A stretch of DNA of 64,000 nt from NCBI GenBank assembly GCA_037951165.1, contig JBBDHG010000003.1, forward strand, positions 10,564,501 through 10,628,500, given 5' to 3'. This DNA comes from Lophius americanus (taxonomy: Eukaryota; Chordata; Actinopteri; Lophiiformes; Lophiidae). Below, in pieces: positions 47,201 to 59,794 of the stretch; positions within the stretch are counted from its first letter, which is position 1, and the number at the start of each line of letters is the position of its first letter. A model generated the notes under the pieces. It was not told the DNA's origin. It was given only the letters and a program-made list of their open reading frames with translations, and searched no databases. The translations under genes and the position numbers were made by a program.

Positions 47201-50200
47201 CTAGAAGACGTGCGGCGAGTTATCAATAGCTCCGCTGTGTGCCAGCGGCGTCACACATTGTTTTTAAGTGGAACATGGAGTCTATTTTAGTAGACCAACT
47301 TCATTTCCACCACCAAAAATTGTTCTGTAGTGGTTCCAGGTCCTTTAGGTTTTGGTGTGATTTTGACACTATACAGGAAATTGCCAGTTAAGAAATGTTG
47401 AAATAGTTCAAGCGGAACGCCTGTTGCTTCAGGTTAACAGTCAGGAGTGGGAACTGGGGGTTATGGAAACGTTGACATTGATTATTTGAATATTCATTAA
47501 TGAGGTCATTTGGAAATTTCCCCAAGATCTTCCACTATTTTCCTCCAGCTATCATTTACTCAAATAGGACTGTCCTGATCTGCCAATTTATTATGTCACC
47601 CAAGATTTATGATTGAATCTATCAGCCTGAAGCACTACATAGAGTTCTGTGGGTGCAGGTAATGATAATTATGTCATGGACACACTTTTATTCAAAGGTG
47701 TTCAAGCAGCTAGCTTTAAATTACAGAGACAGAGACAGCAGGGAGACTCTTGAGGAGGAGCATTGAGGAGATAGAATACAGAATAGAGCAAAACAGAGGA
47801 GGCAGCGATCCACTGTTTTTTTGAAAATATAAATATTTATATATTTATTACTTTTTAATATCAAGTCTTTGAAACCAGTGAGTGGTTGGATAGTTTTATT
47901 AGTTATTATTTTCCATGTTCTGCCATCAGTCAGTCCCGGCGAGGAGAGGAGACAGAGTCCAAAAGAAAGGGTGATGAATGAAGCGTCAACAGTCACCTTT
48001 TTAAATTAATTTCCTGTTGATTGAAAAAATAACTTGATATTTAAATCTGATTTGGAAGCCAAAAAAGTATTTATAGAAGTAGTTACTATTCATTCCATCT
48101 CTGAAAGATAAGTGGCTTTGGAAGCTGAGAAATGAAAGTGAACTAAAGAGTCTATGTCTGAATTATGCATGTCTCAAAGTAAGAAGGGTGTGTGAAAAAA
48201 AAAAAAAAAAAAAACGGGGGAAAGATTTGCTTGATTTTTTTCAAGAGGACAACCCAGTGGGCTGTTGTGTCCACCAGAGTGAAGAAAAATGACACAAAAA
48301 AGAGCCACATCTTTCAGTCATTTTCTAAAGAGCTCTGGCTAGCTTCCTCAAATTCCTGTGTATACTCACGAATCCATCCATCACCCAGGAGTCATCGGTA
48401 ATCCTGCTCAAGGAGCTGTGGGACACCGCTCTCATCTGGTACAGCAGAAGCATTAGCCGCGCCTCCTGTCGCTTGTACACTCCTATAAGGTGGAACACCA
48501 GATGCAAGATGGGAAATAAAATGAGTGAGTGGAAATGATGTGAATAAAGAAATGAGGAAGTGAGATGGAATGATGGAAAAAGGGGAGAAGAAGAAGAAAT
48601 GCAAGTGAGAGGAAAAGTAGTATGACTCCCCGATGGGAGGAGCGGGGGCGAAGGTTGACTGTTGAGTAGGCTATTAGTTAGTCAGCGCACACTAATACAT
48701 CTGTCTTTAGAGCCAATACTTAATTTCCACTCTCATGCATGAGATCATTCAGTGATTGACTGATTGACATGAGACAACCTTAAAATAAATGGAAGTGACA
48801 CAGAGGTAGGAAGGAGGCGGAGGGGAGGAAGTGAGAGACGGATGATTTATAGATGACTCACCAGAGAGCAGGAACTCTATGCTACTGTCGGCTAAAGTTA
48901 CATTGACTTTTCCCGTCGTGGCATTAAAGCTCGTGACTGTCAGAGTCATCGGATGCTTCTGGCCTTTGTAATCGTAGGAACCCTTCCAGATGAAATCGGG
49001 CGCAAATATGTCGTCAGGAACTAGAAGAAAGGACAGGGAAAGTAACAAATAAATCATTGTAATTAATCATGTGTTTTTAATGGCGGTAAGAAAAGATGAC
49101 TATTTGCAACCATGCTGCAGAACTGTATTCAGTGTGCCATAAACAGTTGAAACATTCAATTTAATAAATATAATCTTCATTATAGGCTTTGACATCTCCA
49201 TTAACGATGATAAATTGCATTCTGGAAAAGACTCTGGATCCAATATTAGAACTCAGAGGAGCTTATTTCATAGCTTCAATATGAAAAATATTCCTTTTGT
49301 ATAGGTCAGTGGTAGACATTGTTTACTGGTAAATATTTACAAGGACATTATGAGTCATTTATTTTTAACAATAACAACCGGAATAATTATCCAGTGTTTA
49401 CCTCAACATTAGCAGCAACTGCTGGCGTCACACCCAGTGAATGTTTAATAAGAGGTATCAAGGCGAGCTTTATGTCCTGTGATATTATCTTAGAACTGAC
49501 TGATGATGCTAAAAACCTTACTGTGATGTTAGTTCAGGAAATCAAACATGAATTCTACGATGGAGGAATAAGGACCGCACCTCCCTTTCCTGTGCAGCTT
49601 CACCTTCCTTGGTGATTTGATGAGATTACCGGGAATGTTGGCTAATGATACCAGACAACGTTAGCCTTAAATGCACACTATATAATTTGTGCCCCCAGGA
49701 ATCTCTCAACAGAAACACTGTGGAATCATAGGAGTTGTTGCGTTCACTGTTAAACATTCACAATAATCAATCGACATCTTTTCTGCACTCCATAAGACAG
49801 GATTGTTCGAAGAAAATGTCAAGTTTTAAGATTGTAATCCCTCCATTACAGAGGTCATGTTTTCACCTGTCATGTTTTTGTTTTTTTTATGTCTATCTGA
49901 CTTTAAGGATAAGGATTCAACCGAATGACAACATTTTTTTCTAAAATCCGTAAGATAAAAAAACAAAACTAAGTAACAAAGGAGCGTTTTTGGGTCTAGA
50001 ACTGGTGTCGCTGGCATAAAAGCATTCAGCTGCATCAACAAAGCTGGATTATGGAACGTCATTAATGTAACAAATACACGCAGAAAATCTTTTAAAATAG
50101 TTCTACAAGAGCTGAAAAAATGGATTCCTTTAAAGACTTAATGAATGTTTTTAGATAGTTTCCATTTGTTCTGCTTACTCAAGATGTTCCTGGGCAACAT

Positions 50201-52054
50201 ACGTGAAGAAGAGCTGCACATGCTGCTCTCCTCCAAGGAGAGGGCACCCAACTCCTGAGGAGGCGAGCTCCATTACGTATTTGTTGAGAAAGGAAGGGGT
50301 GCCACAGGCAGATCTGAGAGTGGTCACAGCTTGGGGGTTGCATTAAATGTTCAGCCAGGCGGGGGAAAACTCATGGATTTCAACTGTCTGAGTGCTCTCT
50401 TTTGTTTTTCTCTGTTTATTCACGTTCACTTATTGCCTTCCTCACTGTCTGATCTCTCCAAAGTTAAATCATCACGGGACCAAATTAAATTCACCTACAA
50501 AAACTCTTGTTTTCTCCAATGTTACACACATTTAGGATAATGGACGTACAGAACCAAAGTCAGGTTTCTTAAACACAACTAGCTGTTTTAGACGTTTTAA
50601 TGTGGAAATGCTAAGCGTAAATGGACTTGGCGAAAGCCCATAGGAGTATCCTTTTTTCTGACTGGTTTATTTCTGTATCTTTCAGACTGCCTTTGGAGAA
50701 CTAACACAGCAATGCTTTAATAAGAGTGAATGTAAACTCAGAACTTCAGTCGTCAGATAGTGATATTTCTCATGCAATGTTTAACATCTTAATGGACTTT
50801 AAGTTACCCCTGAGACCATTTTCAATACTTGTTTATTTTTTATTAGAATAAATGCTCAGTGACACCCTCAGCAGACTGAGTTGCTGTTGAATATTATGAT
50901 ACCGGGTCATTTTTGTCTACCAATTACATGCATGTGTAATCTGGAAATAATTGCTTTGGTGCACACATCATTTCTAATTACAGACTGATTACATTGTGTT
51001 GGTATATTCATATTCTCCGGTTCTTGTAACATTTAATTGTCTTCTGTTTTTCACCCATAATTACAAACAGCTAACAAACATGTATGTACAACGGGGGAGG
51101 GGAACAATACAAAAATACACAATACATAGGTTTAATTTGTCTCTTATGCTAATTAATTCCTTTCAATGCATGACTCAGGGACCAGAGCTATGGTCCGCTG
51201 AAAAGCTACTGAGTTTGTGCAACTGCATGAGACAAAATAATAGACCTGCTGTAGAGCTGCAGAGCTGGAGCTTTTAAAACCCGGTTTGCGCTGTGAAAGA
51301 GACTCTCTAATAGCTGATCAGGCCATCGAAAAACTCAGGCACCACTGCTGAAGTATGTGGTTGTGAGATGAACGGCTTGTGCTCACCATTTATTTTGGGG
51401 CTGGGTGTCCCTGGTACGGATTTGACAGTTTTTTCATGTGATTTGGAACCGGCTGCAAGAGAATATAAAACTGTCATAAAATGTAGTGATACAGAGCGAA
51501 AATTATCAGCTGGAGGATGTTAGAAAAGTAAATATTTCCAAACTATAACTTCACACCTCCACCAAACGCCTCGCTATTTCTAAGAGAGTCGAGCTGGCTC
51601 AATCATTTATACATCAACACACACTCCAAACTCATCTTTACAGGAACATTGTGAGTTGATAAAGAGGATTTATAGAAAACATCCTAGAAACCAACACATC
51701 TCAGTAGATTTGAATAGCCACATATTTGACTTAGCCGTCAGTGAACCACCTCCGCATCACATTTATGCATGTGCACAATCCTCCTCTTTCGTTTCTTAAT
51801 TTACTCAATCCTTTTTTTTCCCTTCTCAGCTCCTTCGTCATTTCACCTCACGGTGCGATCCAATGAACAACTACCTCTGCAGACAGGCACTTTGCCTGTC
51901 CAGCTGCCGTCAGAGCGGCAGACACGGTGCTCTGATCCCCCGGAAAGGAAATAACCTGGCTGACAGGTGTACACCAGGGTGTACCCGTAGGCGGGCAGGT
52001 CCAGACCCAAGACGTCAGCGTTGGCTGGACTCCGTGGCTGCTTGCAGGAGTGAG
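44134..52054 (-). CDS. csmd2: CSMD2 (CUB and Sushi multiple domains 2), last seven coding exons
   Basis: 3' end of the gene for a very large single-pass neuronal membrane protein whose extracellular part is made of CUB and Sushi (CCP) domains. Exons, 5' to 3': 51875-52054, 51387-51452, 48862-49020, 48370-48482, 46929-47016, 45026-45167, 44134-44293. Phases agree at all junctions. The order is one complete Sushi domain with four cysteines, a Ser/Pro linker, a WKGSYDYKG/LTVTSFNATTG region, FQGFIQGKDYGQFGLQRLG, a membrane helix, and a cytoplasmic tail with FENPMYNTN and a C-terminal CTMV. ANADVLGLDLPAYGYTLVYT, the GTPSPK linker and the YTGCSVHENNNGQ tail match my memory of CSMD2 better than CSMD1 or CSMD3. 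The NPMY motif and the T-x-V PDZ-ligand end suggest scaffold binding (inference). Exons 5' of this lie beyond the window. Confidence 0.93.
44301..44311. repeat. G11 homopolymer (C11 on the csmd2 strand)
   Basis: Forms the pyrimidine tract just before the acceptor of the last csmd2 coding exon, preceded on the gene strand by CT dinucleotides. Confidence 0.95.
45026..45167 (-). CDS. csmd2: csmd2 exon: juxtamembrane and transmembrane helix
   Basis: Encodes a Thr/Asn/Ser-rich stalk (NGSTNSSS, with N-glycosylation sequons) and the helix SVAVAILVPFFALIFAGLGF, ending YVYKQ(R). Phase 1 in (completing a Gly codon), phase 2 out. Confidence 0.94.
45168..46928 (-). other. csmd2: csmd2 intron containing a Tc1-like element
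   Basis: No further exon seen; contents are the element at 45578-46515. Confidence 0.75.
45578..46515 (-). mobile_element. Tc1-like transposon, degenerate (~0.94 kb)
   Basis: The left end GTTGATCAGCCATAACATTA and the right end CACCTGTTAGTGGCTATAAT bracket minus-strand frames with RQ..QGHGRPKVIDARGQRLAW, the helix-turn-helix/linker region of a fish Tc1-like transposase, plus a second piece at 46370 (antisense KIGKRKDL-type). Frameshifts and deletions disable it. Confidence 0.8.
46929..47016 (-). CDS. csmd2: csmd2 exon: FQGFIQGKDYGQFG segment
   Basis: Twenty-nine codons (VSAEPEGSSYVFQGFIQGKD onward) plus one base. Acceptor TGCAAG, donor GTATGT. Confidence 0.93.
47017..48369 (-). other. csmd2: csmd2 intron
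   Basis: 1.35 kb; poly(A)20 at 48195-48214 on the plus strand; no other feature seen. Confidence 0.7.
48370..48482 (-). CDS. csmd2: csmd2 exon: GVYKRQEARLMLLLYQ segment
   Basis: Completes G, then 37 codons to SWVMDGF. Acceptor CTTATAG, donor GTGAGT. The upstream intron end is strongly pyrimidine-rich on this strand (48530-48620). Confidence 0.93.
48862..49020 (-). CDS. csmd2: csmd2 exon: PDDIFAPDFIWKGSYDYKG segment
   Basis: Fifty-two full codons with sequons NAT (FNATTG) and NVT; acceptor TTCTAG, donor GTGAGT. Confidence 0.93.
49021..51386 (-). other. csmd2: csmd2 intron
   Basis: 2.4 kb with no recognised exon or element. Confidence 0.7.
51387..51452 (-). CDS. csmd2: csmd2 exon: 66-bp linker
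   Basis: AGSKSHEKTVKSVPGTPSPK then IN. The CSMD2-type linker between the last Sushi domain and the juxtamembrane region. Acceptor TTGCAG, donor GTGAGC. Too short to show as an ORF. Confidence 0.9.
51875..52054 (-). CDS. csmd2: csmd2 exon: last Sushi (CCP) domain
   Basis: One complete Sushi domain in one exon: CKQPRSPANADV ... YTCQPGYFLSGG ... HRVCRSDGSWTG ... VPVC. Four cysteines and the conserved tryptophan are present. The acceptor (CTGCTCTCCAG) lies 33 nt downstream of a (TG)n tract on the gene strand. Confidence 0.94.
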
Positions 52055-52086
52055 CTGGAGAGCAGGCAGAGGGCAAACGCGTCAAT

Positions 52087-52230
<144 letters not shown>

Positions 52231-55200
52231 ACAAATGGACTCACACGCAGACAACACATGTAAACCCCCAGCACACATATAGGACCAGGTAGACACATGC
52301 AGACATACAGAGTGATGGCAGCACACATACATATGGACAGGAAGATAATTAAGGACCCACTGAGGACAGGAGGGAGGGAGAATGAGAGATGGAGGAGGTG
52401 GGAAAGAAAATGAAGCAGATGTTTTACAATTTGCCTGCATCCAGGGAGCTCCCAGGGAACATATTGATACTTTAATATGTCTAATTTATTTTCTGATATG
52501 AATATGGACACATGTGGTTTGGGCTTAATTTAAGACTGAATTAACTTTCAAAATGAGTAGGGCTTCGATTAAGACAAAGGAATAACCATCACTCAAGGGC
52601 TTACATTAAAATTCAGCAACAGTTGAATAAAAAATAAATACATTAATCTTGCAAAACAGCGAAGGAATTAACCTGATTTTCTGGGTTGTGTGTTGACCAT
52701 GATGACGATCTTGGCTTTCCTCGTAGAGAAACTCTGTCATAAACAACAGCTAGTTGCATCATGCCTATTTTGAGCAATGCTGAAAAGCTTTGGCTGTATC
52801 GGAAACTTGGGACCAAAGCTGTTTTTGATACGGTGCCAGAAACCCATTTTCTTTTTCTTCAAGAGCAAATTAAATGTTTTCATTCTGTCATGAGTGGGCC
52901 GAGTATAGTTTCAGTTTTTCATATCAACAAACTCGCTACGGTACAAGAAGTTATGCAAATTACCCCAAATCCACTAAAACACACAGAGGGGTTGAACAGC
53001 CACCCTGTGACGTGTCAGCAATATCGTGAAAATAGCCAACTAATTTTACAGCTTTTAATAAAAAACTAACGTTGCCTAAGAAATGGGAGACAGCTGCGTC
53101 TGAGTCTCAGCCCCAAATCCATGTCTCATGGCCGCTTAACGACATTAGAGGCAAAAGGGTGTAGATGGGATGCCGGGATGAAAACCAGTTTCTTGGGATT
53201 AATGAAAAATCAGCATCCTGCAGAAAATTCCTCTCGTTGGCCGTTGCCACTGTTTGATCTGCTAATATTACTGGTGTGAGGGAGACATAATCTGAAGCTA
53301 CACATCTTCTCTTGAAATTGTAACATGCAAACACATCCATCAGGACACTTGTAGTATTCATTTTAAACACATTCCTTCATCAGCTACACACGGGGCAATA
53401 ATAAATAAGGTAAGATGGTCAAGAAAGCACAAAGACATATATACACTAATCAGCCATATCATTAAAACCACCCAACTTATATTGTGCAGGTCCTTCTTTC
53501 TGTCTCCAAACTCCAGGGTCTGGGATGAACTGTGTTCTGACACCTTTCTATCAGAACAACCATGAACATTTTCTACAATCAGATCAGACAACACGGTCTA
53601 GCTTTTTGCCTATTTCCGACACATCAACTTCAGGACAAAATGTTCACTTCACTTTCAATGCAAAAATTGATTGCTTTGTCGATATTACCTCAGGCTCACT
53701 AAGAATAACCCTCGACTCTATCGCCTCTCTAAAAAAGAAGACTGCAAAGTTTGGGAAAGTAGCTCCATGGATTAATAATCATACTCAAAACTCCTAACCA
53801 ACAACACAAAAACTAGAAATCCTATCACTTTGCACTGATAGAAGAGAATAATAACACCAGGTTTCTGTTCAGCACTGCAGCCAAGCTGACTGAGAGTCAA
53901 AATTCTGTTGAGCCTCGTATTCCTATAACCCTTAGTAGCAATGACTTCATGAGCTGCTTAAATGAAATAAATTATACTTATTAGAGACAAGATTCACAAC
54001 CTCCTGCCGTCAAATTAGAAACGACTGAAAGAGCTAGCGTTCATATAGACTGTTTAATCTTGTTGATCGTAAACAATTCATTTCTCCCATCCCTCATCCA
54101 CGACAATACCCTTTCTCCTAGATCCCATCCAAACTAGTCTGCTTAAAGAAAGTTTACCCGTAGTCAACAACTCTCTATTAGAAATCATTCAATTTGTATT
54201 TAAATACAGGCTATTTACCACAATCCTTTAAAGTAGCCATAATCAAATCACTGCTTAAAAAGCCGAATCTTGACCCAGACACTTTAGCAAACTATTACTT
54301 CTAGTCAGCGTTTAGAGTGGATTGGAAGTCATAGCACAGAAACGGCACTGCTGAAATTACAAATTACCTTTTAATGGCATCTGAGGAGAGACTGGTCTTT
54401 ATTCTGGTCTTGTTGGATCTTAGTGCTGCATTTGATACTATTGACCTCCAAATTCTGATACAAAGACTTGAAACTTAATTGGAGTCAAAGGCACAGCATT
54501 CAAGTGGTTTAAGTCATATTTATGTGACAGATCTCAGTTTGTATTTGTAAATGATACATTCTCCATGCAAAACAAAGTTACCCAAGGAGTCCCACAAGGA
54601 TCTGTGTTTGTACCAATTATCATTTACATTATATATGCTTCCTTTAGGCAACATTATCAGGAAACACTCCATGAACTTCCACTATTATGCAGATGACACA
54701 CAATTGTAATTGAAACCTGGTGAATTTAATCATATATCCAAACTTGAGGCTTTTCTCAATGACATCAAAACCTGGATGACCTCCAATGTTCTATAATTAA
54801 ATTCAGATAAAACTGAAGGTATTGTGCAGAGAGCCAAGCACCTTAGAAACACTTTTATCTGTCATATAACTAGTCTGGATGGTATGACCTTGGCCTCCAG
54901 CACCACTTTGAGGAAACTGGGAGTTATCTTTGATCAGGATATGTCCTTTGACTCCCACATAAAACAGATTTGTATGACTGCCTTTTTCTATCTGCATATT
55001 ATTTCTAAAATAGGGCACACTCTGTCGCAAAAAGATGCAGAAATATAAGTTCATGCATTCGTTACTTCCAGGTTGATTACTGCAATTCTAGCAGGGGGTA
55101 CAAATACGTCCCTGAAGCCCATCCAGCTGACCCAAAACGCTGCTGCACGTGTACTGCCCAGAACCAGGTTAAGAGAACATATGGAGCGCATAGTTCCACA

Positions 55201-55334
55201 TCATCCAACCAGAGCACAACACTCCCAACTTGCAGCGTAACTTGTACTCCCTAGCATCTCCAGAAGTAAAATTGAAGCAAGAGCGTTCAGCTATCAGTCT
55301 CCTCTCCTGTAGAACCATCTCCCAGTTTGGATTC

Positions 55335-55348
55335 GGGGGGGGGGGGGG
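55335..55348. repeat. G14 homopolymer
   Basis: Inside the LINE 3' coding region, where it adds a frameshift. Confidence 0.9.
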
Positions 55349-56095
55349 ACCTCTCTACATTTGAGAGTAGGCTTAAAACCTTCCTTTATGTTTAAAATTT
55401 TAATTAAGGCTGGCCTAAGTTGTTCTTAGCTATGATGGTATAGGTTTAGAGTGCCAGGGGATCTCCCATGATGCACTGAGCTTCTCTCCCTCCCTATCTT
55501 TCTACATCCCTCTCACATGAATGCATGGTACTGGGTTATGTTACTAATTTGACTGTCTTCCCTGGAGTCTTTGTGCTTTTCCCCCCTGCAGCCTCGCGTT
55601 GATGGAGGCTGGATCTGCTGCTGTGGACCTGCTTGATGCCCACTGATTACGATATTATGATGATGATTATTATTATTTTTATCATTAGTATAGTATAGTA
55701 TTTTTCCAGAAGCTATTGCTACAATTTATCATACTATTATTCTTGTTATTATCATCCTGGGATCCCTACTCCCTCCACTCCCCGACCCTAGAGAGGCGGA
55801 AGCTGAAATAAATGGTGCTGCTTTGCATGTCGGTGTCCCTTCCCACCTCTCCCCCTGTTTTACTCACTCTTTCTCCCCCGCTCATACACATCCAATCCCC
55901 CTCTCTCGTATTCCCTCACCATCTCCCTCTCTTTCCTATGTCCTCTTTCTTGCCCTCTCCCTCACAGTCCTTCACCCTTCCCCACCCTTCTGCCTAGGAC
56001 TTTTCTGCCACTGTTGCCGAGTGCCTGCTCAATGAGGAATTTGTTGGGTCTAGTAGGATAATGAGTTAAGAAATCGGTCTAGACCTTCTCTTTTC

Positions 56096-56165
56096 AAATT
56101 GTATTTATATAGCACCAATTCACAACAACCTTTTGTTTTGAATTGGTGCTATATAAATACAATTT
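56096..56165. repeat. Perfect 27-bp palindrome of two LINE tails
   Basis: 56096-56122 and 56139-56165 are exact reverse complements around a 16-nt loop. The right arm is the sense LINE 3' tail and the left arm an antisense copy of the same tail. Confidence 0.9.
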
Positions 56166-58204
56166 GATTTGATTTAGTTTACTGACATAAACAAAATTAT
56201 TCATTTCATCTGTCAATAGTTACAATGTTTTGGATGATTAATATATACAGTATGTAGCCTGTGTTTGCCAACTTTGGAATAACCTGCAAAAATGCCCAGT
56301 CCTAAGGGAGTGTAATTTGGCATCCATTCAAACTGCACTGTAAGAATGGAGGAAAACCGCCTCAGGCTGTGAGCTGTAGATGTAATGTCTGCAGACCAAT
56401 TAAAAAAACAATAACAACAAAACCCTCTTCTTGCTTTCTCAGCACAAGTCGAAGTAACCCATTTAAAATGACAAACTGTAAGCACATGTCCAGAGTGGTT
56501 GTAAAGTTTGCAGACCATGAATACTGAAGACACTTACAAGGCCAACGAATGGTTGAATCAAAGGCGTGTCATATTCTTCATCACGTTCTAGTGACGGATC
56601 CCAGTTTACTTACACTTCAAAGACTGCAGTGGGCTTCGTACAAGGCCTCGTAAGACATTTTTCCCTTTTCCTGTCACCGAGAAGAACGTAATGTTCTCAG
56701 TTCAAAGTTGGAGTCCCTGATATAGAAAGAGTTCATTGGATGGAGACACAGACAGACGGCGGCAGATGGAGGCAGACACACTGGGACAGTCCAGCTGATG
56801 GATTTCTGTTCCAGGCGAGAAATTTGGCCAAATTCACTCAGTAATAGCAGGCTGCAGTCAAAAGGACACAGTTAACTTCTCATGATTACGTTGTATGTTT
56901 TTCTGATAGGCCTTTTTTTTTTCTTTTTTTCAAAATAAGCATCTCATTCAAGTGTTTGTTGTAAAAATAAGTAGTCTTTCAGCAATTTGCTAATTTTTTG
57001 CTAATTTGAACTAGATTATTTGGAGTTCCACACGATGAACTGTTGAGTGTCATGAACTTAAAGTAAATTGGATTGAAAGTGTGTCCCTATGAGGGAAAAC
57101 AGTCATCGAGATCCAATTACTGTAACCCTGTGTGTAGTGCCCTTTGTAATTATTAAATCGATTGTGTGGATAATCCCTCAGAAGTTTCTAATTTTTCTCA
57201 CAGTACCAGTTTGTATGGATTACTATAAATCCATTTAAGTGGCTCCATGAAAACAGAGGACCATTTATTCTATTTTGAACAATGGTCAACACTAAGTTCC
57301 ATACCCATACAAAAGCGCCAAATACTGCATTGCACATTGATAAGTATTTGTAGTGTAGGTCTGTATGTCCACCTAGTAAAAAATAGTAATACAAATAAGA
57401 TTGTATACATGAATAATATAATAGAGTTTTGAAGCAGCAATCTAAAGTTAGCTTTGAGTTTTTATTTATGGACGTTCAATGATTTACTAGTCATATTTAA
57501 TTATAGTTTTCAAGTACAAGACTGATTTGCTGATGGTGAGTGATTGAAAATATGGTCTCTCTGTTAAAGGGGCCATGTCCATAATGAACTCATGCAGTTC
57601 AGACTGATTAACTATACTGAAGCAGCAGATCACACAACGTGCTAATGCTATAGTAGAGTAAAAAAAAAAGAAGATAAATCAAAGTTCTCAAAATCTTGTA
57701 TTATTTGAAAAAAACATATTTCAGTTGGAACTATAACATTTGCGTTATCTGTAGACAGAAACATTGGGAAGTTTTTCTTTCCTATTGTTCACAGCACAAA
57801 TACTGTAAAGGACTTTCAATTAACCAATATTAAGCATAACTATATAAACTGTGAACACCAGCTGATGGCATGCAACACCTCTATCCGTTGGTAGCTGTAT
57901 TCAAATTCACTGGGGTTTAGAATTTGACAGATTCAAGGGTTGTTGTGGCAGAATATCAAACTGAGTTTGCTATTAGGTAATTCCCACAGAATACAGAAAA
58001 TATAAACGTTTTATTTCACTATTATAGTAGCCATGCTAATTTCCCATTATTGAATGATTTTTTTCAACTCCTCTATGATTAAACTAGCAAACTTTAGATA
58101 AAGCTCCATTACATTTATTTCTGGTCTACGATTTTGTTGCTGCTTTATTAAATAAAATGTAATCTCTTTCACGGTCCTAATGTGCACAACCTCCTGCTCC
58201 CAAT

Positions 58205-58365
58205 CAATTTCCCGTTTTCTCAGAGTCATCAACTTCATCATTTCATCAGCCTCTGCAGAGTCATCAGCTACCATCACCAAAAGGAACCCAGACACCATGG
58301 GGGATTTATCTTGCTGCTGCTCAGGACAATCTCCTCAGAAGAGTCTGACTGCCAAACACTTTCTG
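58205..58365 (-). repeat. Dispersed repeat family A copy (longest open frame)
   Basis: Minus strand: CAGACTCTTCTGAGGAGATT, then GGTGATGGTAGCTGATGACT and CTGCAGAGGCTGATGAAATG. It is the only copy in which the core stays open in one frame (VADDSAEADE, part of an 83-codon ORF at 58047-58298). Confidence 0.65.
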
Positions 58366-59056
58366 ACAGACTGACAGACATCGTCATTGTTTTCTTTTCA
58401 TTTATTATTTCTTTTTAACCCATACAGGGGATGTTTCTGCTGCAACAAATGACACCAAACACTGGCATGTTGAACATTATTTAATAACCTCACCCAACCC
58501 TAGGCTGAACTCAGACTCCAGAGGGTTAACTTTTCTTCATTCTCGCGTCTCTCCTCTCTCATTGAAGTAAGTAAATGCTACAAGATTGATAAGTTGTGTT
58601 TTCCCCTGATGGCTGCAATTAATTTTTAAAGTGCAACAGTCAGTGCAGAAAAAACAACAAGTGGTGATACCGGTCATGTACTTCATCACTCAGCTACTCA
58701 GTCAGTCATAAACGACTGAATCTGCGGGTCTGGCTTGAGGCCCAGTTAAAAAATAATAGTCTGCAGTTACTTGATGATATATTATAGTTGATTTTAAGTG
58801 CAAATTTATAAATTTACAAAAAAGGTTTTTCAATATGACGGAAACATATAATCCAATGATTTACGATCTTAAAGATAAGGAGGATGTTTTTTTTTTAATG
58901 CATCTTTTAATCGATCCAGTTATGAAGCTGACCGACGCGTTTAAGTAATCGCCAGTCTGCAGTAATGATTTGATGACAAAATTCTACTGGATGTAAAAAA
59001 GATTGGCAAAGTAACTTTGATAGAGTCAATCAAATGATATCTGCGTCAAGAAAGAA

Positions 59057-59222
59057 TTGTCCGTAGGAGTGAACGTGAGTGTGAATAGTTGTCTGTCTCT
59101 TCATGTTGGCCCAGTGATGAACTGGCGACTCATCCAGGGTTTAACCCGCCTCTCACTCAATGACAGCTGGGATAGGCTCCAGCCCTGCATGCCTGGACAG
59201 GATAAGTTTTCAGTTAGGGAGA
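59057..59222 (+). mobile_element. RTE-type LINE/SINE 3' tail
   Basis: AATTGTCCGTAGGAGTGAAC, TGAACTGGCGACTCATCCAG, GACAGCTGGGATAGGCTCCA and the closing ACAGGATAAG match the 3' end shared by many fish RTE/Rex3-like LINEs and their SINE partners. Confidence 0.75.
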
Positions 59223-59449
59223 CTACCACCACTCGGGCCTCGGTAATCTTTCATATCACTCTATAAATGATATCAGCTGTGCTCATCAACTGGCCCCATC
59301 TATCAAAAATGACAGTGACACACACTCATCTTTAGCCTGTTATCGTGTTGCTGCCTTTTAAAATACGATTCTGTGCATTCAAACTTCATGCTTTTGTTAG
59401 AAGTGACCCCCCCATCCCTATCTCAACTTAGTCCTCAAGAGCCGTCAAC

Positions 59450-59565
59450 TTATTCATTCATCAGTTTCGGCAGAGTTATCAGCCACCACCACCAGTATCC
59501 TCAGGGGGGTACAGGTGTTGCTACCCAGGGCGATCTCAATCTCTCTGAAGAGTCTGAGCATTAAA
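59450..59565 (-). repeat. Dispersed repeat family A copy
   Basis: Minus strand: CAGACTCTTCAGAGAGATTG, ATACTGGTGGTGGTGGCTGA and ACTCTGCCGAAACTGATGAA. Confidence 0.7.
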
Positions 59566-59794
59566 GGTTACCGCGACTGTCAAGACTTGTTTGCCTCAAA
59601 ACATGTTTGACGTTATCAACTTATAAATGTGACATTAATTTTACTCTACATCCCGTAGTGATGCGTACTTATTTTGAACAAGTAATTTAACTTGTAGGTC
59701 GCCACTGCTGTTTACTTTGCAATGCATTCTGGGTAGTGACGTCCAATGGTTGCACTGGCCGGCTTCTGAACCGCTTATCCTAATTCAACAACAG

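Larger units (their letters stand above)
53655..56195 (+). mobile_element. L2-like (CR1/L2 clade) LINE, defective
   Basis: Plus-strand reverse transcriptase words in order: LKKKTAKFGKVAPWI (about 53730), VLLDLSAAFDTID (54410), GTAFKWFKSYLCDRSQF (54490), QNKVTQGVPQGSVF (54570), FHYYADDTQL (54678-54707, the catalytic YADD is intact), LNSDKTE, GVIFDQDMSFDSHIKQI (54920), then a 3' UTR ending in the ATTGGTGCTATATAAATACA tail at 56141. In-frame stops (for example TAA right after YADDTQL) and frameshifts make it inactive; it is 5'-truncated. Confidence 0.85.
53440..56248 (-). mobile_element. Tc1-like element interrupted by a LINE
   Basis: Left part 53440-53650 (CACTAATCAGCCATATCATT, TCTGACACCTTTCTATCAGA, TTCAGGACAAAATGTTCACT). 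Right part 56200-56248 (TTCATTTCATCTGTCAATAG, CAATGTTTTGGATGATTAAT). The two ends are inverted-repeat partners and match one family member, with an L2-like LINE between them. Confidence 0.7.
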
